Origin: an uncultured Phycisphaerae bacterium
GTDB lineage: Bacteria; Planctomycetota; Phycisphaerae; Phycisphaerales; SM1A02
Direction of reading: 5' to 3'
Assembly (NCBI GenBank): GCA_937899935.1
Contig: CALCOW010000287.1
Coordinates: forward strand, 1 to 16,075
DNA: 16,075 nt
The notes under the pieces are model-generated. The model saw only the letters and a list, made by a program, of their open reading frames with translations, ran no database searches and was not told the origin of the DNA. This document shows positions 4,645 through 12,054 of this stretch, in pieces (position 1 is the stretch's first letter; each line of letters opens with the position of its first letter). Made by a program: the position numbers and the translations under genes.

Positions 4645-7305
4645 GTGAACGAGTTGACGCTTGCGAGTTTCAATTATGTAGCCGAGAACATCCCGGCATG
4701 GTTTATCGCACCTGGTGCTGCAATCCTCGGTTTGTTAGCAGCTTTTTACTTTAGCCGTAAGGTGATGGCCCAATCAGAGGGCGAGCCCCTGATGGTTGAG
4801 ATTGCAACGGCCGTGCGCAGCGGTGCGATGGCTTATCTCAAACGTCAATATCGTGTTGTTGCCATGGTGTTTGTCTTGTTGCTGGCAGTTCTTTTTGTCC
4901 TCGGCGCCTTTGGAATTCAACCAATATGGACCGTTGCTGGGGTGGCCATTGCAGGCACCCTTTCTGGTCTTTGTGGTTGGTTTGGTATGAAGATGGCGAC
5001 GAACGCTTCAGCTCGTACCACATTTGCTGCCAAACAATCTCTGAACGATGGTCTTAAGGTGGCCTTCCGTGCTGGGGCCGTGATGGGCTTGGTTGTGGTT
5101 GGGTTCGCTTTGCTTGATGCCTCAGCTTGGTATTTCGTATGGAATCTGATTCCGCTGCAAGAGGGCGAAACAACAGGCACTCGTGTTCTCTACTTCACTG
5201 CTGTCATGTTGTCGTATGGCATGGGTGCTTCTACCCAGGCGCTCTTCGCACGGGTTGGTGGTGGTATCTACACCAAAGCCGCCGATGTTGGTGCTGACTT
5301 GGTTGGTAAGGTCGAAGCAGGTATTCCTGAAGATGATCCACGCAATCCAGCGACGATTGCTGACAACGTTGGCGATAATGTTGGTGATGTTGCTGGTATG
5401 GGTGCAGATCTCTATGAGAGCTATTACGGCTCGATTCTCGCTGCAATGGCACTTGGCGCCGCAGCCGCGATGGGCATTAGCCAAATGGGTGCAGACGTGA
5501 CAGACACCGCGCTTCGCCTGACCGTGCTTCCGATGGCGCTTGCTGGCCTGGGCATTCTTTGCTCACTGATTGGTATTTACTTTGTGAAGGCCAAGGAAGG
5601 TGCTTCTTTCAAGCAGCTGCTCAATGGTCTTCATATGGGCGTCTACGTTGCTTCCGGTATCCTTGTAGTTGGCTCATTGGGCCTGCTCTACTGGATTCTC
5701 AATGGCCTCGGCGATGTGAGTTGGTTGGGCTTATGGGGTTCTATTCTTTGCGGCCTGATCTCAGGTTTAGTTATTGCTCAGGCGACAGAGTATTACACCT
5801 CTTACGAGCATAAGCCGACGCAAGAGATTGCTGAGCAAGCTGAAACTGGAGCTGCAACGGTCATCATCTCTGGCATTGCCGCAGGCATGCGCTCAACCTG
5901 GGTACCGCTGATGACGATTGTGGTCGCGATCATTGCAGCCTTCACATTAGCTGGTGGTCGTGAGTATTTCTTGATGGGTCTTTATGGTGTTGCAATTGCC
6001 GCTGTGGGCATGCTTTCCACACTGGGTATCACCCTGGCAACAGATGCCTATGGCCCGATTGCCGACAATGCTGGTGGGAACGCTGAAATGACGGATCAGC
6101 CGCCATTTGTTCGCGAACGCACCGATATGCTTGATTCACTGGGCAATACCACCGCTGCAACTGGCAAAGGGTTTGCGATTGGTTCTGCAGCACTGACGGC
6201 CATGGCACTGCTTGCTGCTTACGTTGCCGTTGTACAAGGAACGCTGATTAAGAAACTCACCGTCGATGAAGACACCATCAGCGCGATTTATGCAGAAGCC
6301 GAACCACCTGGAAACCTGGACCTCATTTCTGCTGGTGAATTCGATTTGACTGGCGAGCACAGCATCTTTGCTAAGTACGAAGGCCATGGCCAATTCAAAG
6401 CGCTTGATATGTCTGAAAATGGAGTGATGCAATTCGGTGGTCTCATGGTTGCACCACCTTCAGTCGATCGCATCATTGATGAAAACATAGATCCTGGAAC
6501 CATTGTTGAGCTTGATGGTCATTGGGCAGACACTGCCAATGTCTATCAGATTAGTTCTGTAGAATTTGATGGCGAAAGCCATCCAGCTTCATTCCAATTA
6601 GTAGCCGCACATCGAGCGACGATCAGTCAGATTCTTAACTTCTACGACATCTCGATTATGAATCCACGGGTTCTCGGTGGTATTTTCCTTGGTGTCATGT
6701 TGGCCTTCGTGTTCTGTGCGATGACCATGAGTGCAGTTGGTCGAGCGGCCTATCAAATGATGGGCGAATGCCGCCGCCAATTTGCCAAAATGAAGGCACA
6801 GTTTAAGAAGGATGGTATGTCCGAAGCAGATCTCGCTGATCCAATGAAGTGGCCACGAAAAGTCACCGTTGATGGCGTCCAATACCCCGACTATGCCGAG
6901 TGTGTATCGATCTCAACTGCTGGTGCGCAGAAAGAGATGGTTGTTCCGGCAATTATGGCAATCGTGACACCAGTCTTGGTGGGCATCCTTCTGGGTGTCG
7001 GTGGCGTGATGGGTTTGCTGGTCGGTGGGCTGACAAGCGGCTTTGCGATTGCCATCTTTATGGCCAATGCAGGCGGTGCTTGGGATAATGCGAAGAAGTA
7101 CATCGAAGCTGGCCACCACGGTGGTAAGGGTTCAGATGCTCATAAAGCAGGTGTGGTTGGTGATACGGTTGGTGATCCTTTCAAGGACACGTCCGGCCCT
7201 GCACTGAACATTCTTATTAAGCTCATCGCTATCGTATCAGTCGTGTTTGCGGGATTAGTGGTCTATGTTGGCCCAGGCGTTTCCGCTTGGTTTGGTCTCG
7301 ACTGA
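4645..7305 (+). CDS. hppA: Membrane-bound ion-translocating pyrophosphatase (probably K+-dependent)
   Basis: This polytopic enzyme couples PPi hydrolysis to H+ or Na+ pumping. All three cytosolic catalytic motifs are present: ADVGADLVGKVE (213-224) followed by PEDDPRNPATIADNVGDNVG; DAYGPIADNAGGNAEM (467-482); and GDTVGDPFKDTSGPALN around 839-855. In GNTTAATGKG the residue after NTT is Ala504, where K+-independent enzymes have Lys, so K+-dependence is predicted; the pumped ion cannot be read off. At 886 residues it is longer than the usual 660-800. An insertion of about 120 residues (about 533-655) follows the TM helix ending LLAAYVAVV, and the loop after RRQF (about 709) is also extended. I chose GTG at 4645 because AGGAG (4631-4635) is well spaced; an in-frame GTG at 4591 would add 18 residues. 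rsfS follows after 16 nt. Confidence 0.95.
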   Translation: MNELTLASFNYVAENIPAWFIAPGAAILGLLAAFYFSRKVMAQSEGEPLMVEIATAVRSGAMAYLKRQYRVVAMVFVLLLAVLFVLGAFGIQPIWTVAGVAIAGTLSGLCGWFGMKMATNASARTTFAAKQSLNDGLKVAFRAGAVMGLVVVGFALLDASAWYFVWNLIPLQEGETTGTRVLYFTAVMLSYGMGASTQALFARVGGGIYTKAADVGADLVGKVEAGIPEDDPRNPATIADNVGDNVGDVAGMGADLYESYYGSILAAMALGAAAAMGISQMGADVTDTALRLTVLPMALAGLGILCSLIGIYFVKAKEGASFKQLLNGLHMGVYVASGILVVGSLGLLYWILNGLGDVSWLGLWGSILCGLISGLVIAQATEYYTSYEHKPTQEIAEQAETGAATVIISGIAAGMRSTWVPLMTIVVAIIAAFTLAGGREYFLMGLYGVAIAAVGMLSTLGITLATDAYGPIADNAGGNAEMTDQPPFVRERTDMLDSLGNTTAATGKGFAIGSAALTAMALLAAYVAVVQGTLIKKLTVDEDTISAIYAEAEPPGNLDLISAGEFDLTGEHSIFAKYEGHGQFKALDMSENGVMQFGGLMVAPPSVDRIIDENIDPGTIVELDGHWADTANVYQISSVEFDGESHPASFQLVAAHRATISQILNFYDISIMNPRVLGGIFLGVMLAFVFCAMTMSAVGRAAYQMMGECRRQFAKMKAQFKKDGMSEADLADPMKWPRKVTVDGVQYPDYAECVSISTAGAQKEMVVPAIMAIVTPVLVGILLGVGGVMGLLVGGLTSGFAIAIFMANAGGAWDNAKKYIEAGHHGGKGSDAHKAGVVGDTVGDPFKDTSGPALNILIKLIAIVSVVFAGLVVYVGPGVSAWFGLD

Positions 7306-7321
7306 TGCCTAGAGGAGTACT

Positions 7322-7717
7322 TTGACAAGCGATTCATCAGCTCGCGACACGCCATCAGTCGAGAGATTCTCCACACTTGCGGCTCAGCTACTTGCTGACC
7401 TTCGTTGTGAGAACGTTCGTCTGATGAACGTGCGCGGATTGAGTCACGTCTGTGATTTGATCTTGATTGGTACTGGAACCAGTGATCGACAGATGAAATC
7501 TGTGGCCGAAGAGCTTGCAAAGCTCGGTAAAGAGTTGGGATATAGCTGTTTCAATTCAAATCGTGATGAAGCTTCAACTTGGATTATTGTGGACTTTGTT
7601 GATGTGGTGGTTCACCTCTTTGAGCCGCGCCTCCGCGAGTATTACGCTCTTGAGGAGTTATGGCACGATGCCCCCATCATTGCTTGGGAGAATGCGCCAC
7701 GATCGAATTCGGCGTGA
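7322..7717 (+). CDS. rsfS: Ribosomal silencing factor RsfS (Iojap/YbeB family)
   Basis: The 131-residue product belongs to the DUF143/Iojap family, which binds ribosomal protein uL14 on the 50S subunit and blocks subunit joining during starvation. Family motifs are CDLILIGTGTSDRQMKSVAE and the C-terminal DFVDVVVHLFEPRLREYY followed by ALEELWHDAP. The start is TTG at 7322, preceded by AGGAG (7313-7317) with a short 4-nt spacer; no ATG occurs before the conserved core. It follows hppA by 16 nt, so cotranscription is likely, and is 72 nt before trmB. The common neighbours nadD and proA are not here. Length is normal for the family. Confidence 0.93.
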   Translation: MTSDSSARDTPSVERFSTLAAQLLADLRCENVRLMNVRGLSHVCDLILIGTGTSDRQMKSVAEELAKLGKELGYSCFNSNRDEASTWIIVDFVDVVVHLFEPRLREYYALEELWHDAPIIAWENAPRSNSA

Positions 7718-7789
7718 CTTTTCATTGAGTGGAATAGGTAGGCTTGATAACTTGCTAGGCCGATCATAGCGCATGCGGAGTAGCCAAAC

Positions 7790-8446
7790 ATGTCATTTGG
7801 ACTCGGGCGAGGTCGTGCATTGGAACCTGGCCTGTGGGGCTTAGAGCAAAGTGATTTGCCGCCTCATGACGATGGCCCCCTCGACCCGCACACCTTGTTT
7901 CCAACAACAAAACCGAGTCTGGAACTGGAGATTGGCTCTGGTAAGGGCACCTTCCTTGTGCAGCAGGCTTCAATTCAGCCAGACACGAATTTTTTGGGCA
8001 TTGAGTGGGCAGGCGAGTTCTACCGTTATGCGGCTGATCGCATGCGCCGTCATCAATTACAGAATGTGCGGATGCTTCACGGTGATGCGACTGACTTCAT
8101 AAGATTTTGGTGCGCGGACGCATGTCTTTCGGTCGTTCATTTGTACTACTCAGATCCTTGGCCAAAGAAGCGGCATCATAAAAGACGTGTCTTACAAAGT
8201 AGCTCACTTGATCACTTACACCGAATATTAAAACCCGAAGGCCAAATACATCTCGTTACAGATCACTTCGATCTTTGGGCTTGGTACGAAGCCTTGGCAC
8301 TCGAGAAGCAAGAAATCTTTGCTCGTGAAGAATTTAGACCGCCAGAATCAGCCGACCGTGGCGAAATGGTCGGGACTAATTTTGAAAGAAAATATCAGGC
8401 TGAAGAGCGAGCGGTACGTGCCATGACACTGCGACGTCGAGACTAA
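7790..8446 (+). CDS. trmB: tRNA (guanine-N7-)-methyltransferase
   Basis: The 218-residue product is a SAM-dependent methyltransferase making m7G46 in the tRNA variable loop. The SAM-binding motif LELEIGSGKG is at 44-53, followed by FLGIEWAGEF (68-77). The TrmB signature DPWPKKRHHKRRV lies at 122-134, and the C-terminal TNFERKYQAEE, with the substrate-binding Thr196-Asn-Phe-Glu, is intact. GGAG (about 7777-7780) precedes the ATG at 7790. It follows rsfS on the same strand and converges on the zinc-finger gene with only 13 nt between stops and no visible terminator. Confidence 0.95.
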   Translation: MSFGLGRGRALEPGLWGLEQSDLPPHDDGPLDPHTLFPTTKPSLELEIGSGKGTFLVQQASIQPDTNFLGIEWAGEFYRYAADRMRRHQLQNVRMLHGDATDFIRFWCADACLSVVHLYYSDPWPKKRHHKRRVLQSSSLDHLHRILKPEGQIHLVTDHFDLWAWYEALALEKQEIFAREEFRPPESADRGEMVGTNFERKYQAEERAVRAMTLRRRD

Positions 8447-8459
8447 GAACTTCGATTTG

Positions 8460-8870
8460 CTAGGAATTTCGGCGTGGTTTTTCCCATTCGAAATCCTTGC
8501 TCCTATCCAATGAAGTCGCGGCCATCCGAGCGCAGCGGCGGCATATCCAGGCGCCTTCGTAAAGTGGGCTTTCCCAGAGCGGCTCTTCACGGTCTTCTAA
8601 ACACATATTGCATTTTGTTCCGGCGAAGGGCTCTTCATGACTCTCTAAACATAAGAATGTAAATGCCACGGTGAGACACTTGCCACAGATAACGGACCCT
8701 TGGTGGCCCTCAATCATGGCCTGCTGACCGCCCCATGGAGTATGGCAGAAGTCACATAGGATGTCATCGAGTTGAATATTCTTTGGGTCACAGTCTGGTC
8801 TTTGCATGAGGTCAGTATAGGTCGCCGCCATCCAGCTTTCACGGGTTGGCTTGGGTGTTTGCCGCGGCAT
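8460..8870 (-). CDS. Small protein with two tandem ClpX-type C4 zinc fingers
   Basis: I do not recognise this 136-residue protein as a named family. It has two CxxC-x19-CxxC units of identical spacing: Cys39/42/62/65 (CDFC...CGKC) and Cys87/90/110/113 (CNMC...CRRC). Each resembles the zinc-binding domain at the N-terminus of ClpX (CxxC-x18-CxxC, with an aromatic or Ile before the second pair). No AAA+ domain follows, so it is a stand-alone adaptor-like or nucleic-acid-binding protein by inference only. The tail is charged (DRSKDFEWEKPRRNS). The ATG at 8870 overlaps the end of mtnA by 32 nt. Alternatives are TTG at 8912 (longer) and ATG at 8831 (just after the mtnA stop); none has a strong ribosome-binding site, suggesting coupling to mtnA translation. 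Confidence 0.72.
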   Translation of the reverse strand: MPRQTPKPTRESWMAATYTDLMQRPDCDPKNIQLDDILCDFCHTPWGGQQAMIEGHQGSVICGKCLTVAFTFLCLESHEEPFAGTKCNMCLEDREEPLWESPLYEGAWICRRCARMAATSLDRSKDFEWEKPRRNS

Positions 8871-9951
8871 CAGAAAACACACGCGATAAAGCTTCCTTAC
8901 TCGCTTCGACAAGACCTCGCTCAGTGATGAGCCCTGTGATAAGTCTTGATGGAGTTACATCAAAGGCATAGTTCATAGCGGATGTTGTGGGTGGCGTGAT
9001 TCGTATCCGCTCAATTTGTCCTGCCTTCGTGCGACCTGACATACATGTGACCTCTTCTTCATCACGTTGTTCAATCGGGATCTCTTTGCGTCCATCGCAC
9101 AAACACCAATTAATGGTTGGGGAAGGGGTCGCCACATACATAGGTATGTGATTATCAGATGCGGCCAGCGCTACAAGATAGGTGCCGATTTTATTACAAA
9201 CATCACCAGTAGCCGTCACACAGTCTGTACCAGTAATGATCAGATCGACTTGTCCTGTCTGCATCAGGTGGCCGCTGGAAGTATCGGTAATTAAGTGATG
9301 TGAGATTCCCTGATGCCCAAGCTCCCAAGCCGTCAAAGCGGCACCTTGGCTGCGAGGGCGTGTTTCATCAACCCAGATATGTAAATCAATATCAGATTGA
9401 TGTGCAAGATAAAGAGGTGCTGTTGCGGTACCCCAATCGACCGTAGCGAGCCAACCGGCATTGCAATGTGTGAGTACATTGACTGGGCGTTCTGGATGGG
9501 CAGTAGCAAGTGCTTGAATGAGTGGTAGACCATGGGCGCCGATGGCCTTATTAATCTGTATGTCTTCCTCACATATTGCATCGGCTCTTTGGTACGCCAC
9601 ATCAACGCGCTGGTCGATAGGCAGATCGATCAACGCAGTATGCATTTGGTCGAGTGCCCACTTTAGGTTTCGAGCCGTGGGGCGTGTGGCGGTGAGCACG
9701 GCCGACGCCTCGGCCAGTCCAGCATCGCTCGCATCAGCACGGGCAGCTAATGCTATGCCGTAGGCTGCAGTGGCACCAATGAGCGGTGCGCCACGGACGG
9801 CCATGGTTGCAATCGCCTTGGCAGCATCGCCCAGAGAATGCAGCTGTTCGATGACAAGCTCATGAGGGAGCTTGGTCTGATCGATGATCGAGACCGAACC
9901 TCCTGCCTGCGTCGACCATATGGATCGCATTGGTTTACCGTCAACAAGCAT
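8839..9951 (-). CDS. mtnA: S-methyl-5-thioribose-1-phosphate isomerase
   Basis: The 370-residue enzyme isomerises 5-methylthioribose-1-phosphate to methylthioribulose-1-phosphate in the methionine salvage pathway. It belongs to the eIF2B-like/MtnA family. Visible are the N-terminal MAVRGAPLIGATAAYG (50-65), the catalytic cysteine Cys163 in THCNAGWLAT and the catalytic Asp243 in GTDCVTATGDVCNKIGTY; the C-terminal NYAFDVTP is also typical. This distinguishes it from eIF2B subunits and ribose-1,5-bisphosphate isomerase. The ATG at 9951 is supported by GGAGG at 9965-9961 (9-nt spacer); a later ATG (Met8, MRSIW) resembles the start in many homologues. It is divergent from the histidine kinase and overlaps the zinc-finger gene at its 3' end. 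No other salvage gene is in the window. Confidence 0.95.
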   Translation of the reverse strand: MLVDGKPMRSIWSTQAGGSVSIIDQTKLPHELVIEQLHSLGDAAKAIATMAVRGAPLIGATAAYGIALAARADASDAGLAEASAVLTATRPTARNLKWALDQMHTALIDLPIDQRVDVAYQRADAICEEDIQINKAIGAHGLPLIQALATAHPERPVNVLTHCNAGWLATVDWGTATAPLYLAHQSDIDLHIWVDETRPRSQGAALTAWELGHQGISHHLITDTSSGHLMQTGQVDLIITGTDCVTATGDVCNKIGTYLVALAASDNHIPMYVATPSPTINWCLCDGRKEIPIEQRDEEEVTCMSGRTKAGQIERIRITPPTTSAMNYAFDVTPSRLITGLITERGLVEASKEALSRVFSDAAANTQANP

Positions 9952-10089
9952 CAGACAAGACCTCCAAGAGCCTCAAGTTTAGCGGTTCAAGAAATGCGTG
10001 AAGGCCGATCTAATGCCCACAGAAGCATGGATTGGGATTTGGGCAGGGCAGGGGTTTCACCAGGCCCCCTCTGCCCGTATGGTTGGGGG

Positions 10090-11706
10090 GTGAAGTCAGG
10101 AATCAGCCTCTCAAATAAGTGCCAGCTTCTCTTCGGATGTGCCGTGTTCATCATTCTGATCGCGGCGTTGAGTGTGCCCTGGTTTCATACTGCTGCCTTG
10201 GTCAAGGACTATCAAATCGAGCTTGCCAGACAGCTGGCAGATACCTGGTTGGCAGCTGGCATTGAACTGGGATCAATGGAAAATTCGGCTGATGTTCCCA
10301 AAGCACTTGATGATGAAGTGAAGGATCCCAATAAGAGATCAGCTTTGTCCATGCGGTTTATTGAGGCTGCGAATGCGAGCTCGGTCAAGCATGGAAAGGG
10401 CTTTGTTGAACGAGCGTTTGAACTATTTAAGTCGAATCCCGAGGACACAGAGTATTACGACTCGATCGAGATTAACGATGTTCCAACGTTTCGATATGCC
10501 CGTGCAGTCCGACAATCTGAAATGCTTGCTATCAAAGACAGATCTTTGGAAGGCTTTGTGGGCGATTTAGGTGACTCGACTGAGAATGATCCTGTGCAAG
10601 GCCTTCTAATGGTGGAGCGCACCACGCAATTTTCAGCAAGTCAGCGTTTGGTGAGTCGTGTCTTTATTATTTCGGCAGGTATCGTTGCCGGATTACTCGC
10701 CATCTTGGTCTTTTATTTCATTCTGACCAAGCTCATTTTCTCTCCAGTTCGTCGACTTCGTGAAACTGCGGAGCGCGTCCAGGGCGGTGATTTAACAATT
10801 CGATCAAATCTGAAAACAGGTGATGAGTTTGAGCAGCTTTCTGGTGCCTTTGATTCAATGCTTGATCAGCTCGAACAGGGCCAATCAAAGCTGAGATCGA
10901 TCAATGAAGGGCTTGATCTGAAGCTCGAAGAACTTGCTGAAGCGAATGTAGGTCTTTATGAATCAGATCGTCTCAAGAGCGAATTTTTGGCTAATGTCAG
11001 CCATGAACTTCGCACGCCGTTGAATTCCATTATTGGTTTTGCTGAGCTACTAGATGAGACCACGCGTAGTGCGGATGGCGCTGATACGAAGGCCATTCGG
11101 TTCATTGCAAATATTATTCACAGCGGGCGCCAGCTCCTTGAAATGATTAATGAACTTCTTGATATGGCCAAGATTGAAGCAGGTCGAATGGAAGTGAATG
11201 TCGAATCGACCAGCATTGGTGATCTGATCGAGGGAATTGTTGCGATTATGAGGCCACAAGCCGAGTCAAAGGATCTGTCTATTGAGGTGGCGATCGGAAA
11301 CAATGTGCCGCTGATTGAGACCGATCCCGGGAAAGTCCAACAGATTCTTTACAACTATTTGTCCAACGCAATCAAGTTCTCGCCGCCTGGGAGTTCTGTA
11401 TCACTGCGTGCAGAACGAATTGTCCGACCCGATCGTTCACCAGGTGTGCGTGTGGAAGTTACGGATGCTGGTCCGGGCATTCCTGAGGATATGCAAGACA
11501 CGGTCTTCGAGAAGTTCCGTCAGATTGATGCATCACATACGCGTGAGCATCCGGGCACCGGACTGGGATTGGCCATTTGTCGTGAACTGGCGGAGATGCT
11601 TGGGGCTAGTGTTTCATTTGTATCGACACCTGGGCAGGGTGCCACATTCGTTGTCGAACTACCAGAGCAGTACCGTGTTGAGGAGCCCCAGCCCCTCATG
11701 GGCTAG
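10090..11706 (+). CDS. Membrane sensor histidine kinase (HAMP, HisKA, HATPase_c)
   Basis: With the GTG at 10090 the product has 538 residues: TM1 about 13-32, an extracytoplasmic sensor of about 158 residues, TM2 about 191-214, a HAMP domain (about 215-265), a coiled-coil segment, then HisKA with the phosphoacceptor His305 in NVSHELRTPLNSIIGF. The HATPase_c domain shows an N-box (Asn426 in LSNAIKFSPPGS), G1 (DAGPGIPE), F (FEKFRQID) and G2 (GTGLGLAICRELAEML). The sensor segment EYYDSIEIND...FRYARAVRQSEM (about 120-145) faintly recalls the Tll0287-like/DUF3365 sensor but lacks a CxxCH haem motif. No response regulator is adjacent; the ligand is unknown. The start is uncertain: in-frame ATGs at 9994 and 10027 would add 32 or 21 residues, and no candidate has a strong ribosome-binding site. 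It is divergent from mtnA and heads a four-gene plus-strand cluster. Confidence 0.93.
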   Translation: MKSGISLSNKCQLLFGCAVFIILIAALSVPWFHTAALVKDYQIELARQLADTWLAAGIELGSMENSADVPKALDDEVKDPNKRSALSMRFIEAANASSVKHGKGFVERAFELFKSNPEDTEYYDSIEINDVPTFRYARAVRQSEMLAIKDRSLEGFVGDLGDSTENDPVQGLLMVERTTQFSASQRLVSRVFIISAGIVAGLLAILVFYFILTKLIFSPVRRLRETAERVQGGDLTIRSNLKTGDEFEQLSGAFDSMLDQLEQGQSKLRSINEGLDLKLEELAEANVGLYESDRLKSEFLANVSHELRTPLNSIIGFAELLDETTRSADGADTKAIRFIANIIHSGRQLLEMINELLDMAKIEAGRMEVNVESTSIGDLIEGIVAIMRPQAESKDLSIEVAIGNNVPLIETDPGKVQQILYNYLSNAIKFSPPGSSVSLRAERIVRPDRSPGVRVEVTDAGPGIPEDMQDTVFEKFRQIDASHTREHPGTGLGLAICRELAEMLGASVSFVSTPGQGATFVVELPEQYRVEEPQPLMG

Positions 11707-11716
11707 GTGGGTCAGC

Positions 11717-12016
11717 ATGGTTCTCATACAGAGTCTTACAGAGCAAGAAGAGCCCCAGGGTTGGTGTTTTGAAGTGAAGCTGGAATCGGGTGATTTGTGT
11801 CGAGACATTGAGGTGCGATTGTCCTGGGCGGATTACAATCTATGGTCTCACACTGGTGTAGACATGCCGTGGCTTGTCGCACGTGCAGCATTGGTATTCG
11901 TGCTTCGGTTTAGAAAAGTAAGGGAGTTACCAGAGCGTCTAGATGCTTCGCTGGCGAGGAGACTCGATAGCTCAGCAGACGCGCAGATTCCCGGTCTGAT
12001 TATTGCGGACAGTTAG
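11717..12016 (+). CDS. Hypothetical protein, 99 residues
   Basis: I do not recognise the family. The product is soluble-looking, with no signal peptide or TM segment. The N-terminal part looks like beta strands (GWCFEVKLESGD, DIEVRLSWADYNLW), followed by a hydrophobic helix (PWLVARAALVFVLRF) and a C-terminal LPERLDASLARRLDS and IPGLI. The ribosome-binding site AGGTGGG (11705-11711) overlaps the TAG stop of the histidine kinase gene and lies 5 nt before the ATG, so translation is probably coupled to the kinase. Coding status is supported by this spacing and by the clean frame to 12016. The open frame extending upstream to 11315 lies inside the kinase and is not real. The permease starts 38 nt later. 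A role with the kinase is inferred from position only. Confidence 0.7.
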   Translation: MVLIQSLTEQEEPQGWCFEVKLESGDLCRDIEVRLSWADYNLWSHTGVDMPWLVARAALVFVLRFRKVRELPERLDASLARRLDSSADAQIPGLIIADS

Positions 12017-12054
12017 GGCCTCCTCAGAGGCTGAAGATCAAGGAAAGGTGTTTT

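Noticed and set aside
9838..10089. Extended start of the histidine kinase from CTG 9838
   Set aside because: It runs through mtnA and the divergent promoter region with no family-like residues. TM1 begins shortly after GTG 10090, though ATG 9994 or 10027 cannot be excluded.
11315..11716. Long open frame upstream of the 99-residue protein
   Set aside because: It overlaps the HATPase_c domain of the kinase in another frame; only the part after 11717 has its own ribosome-binding site.
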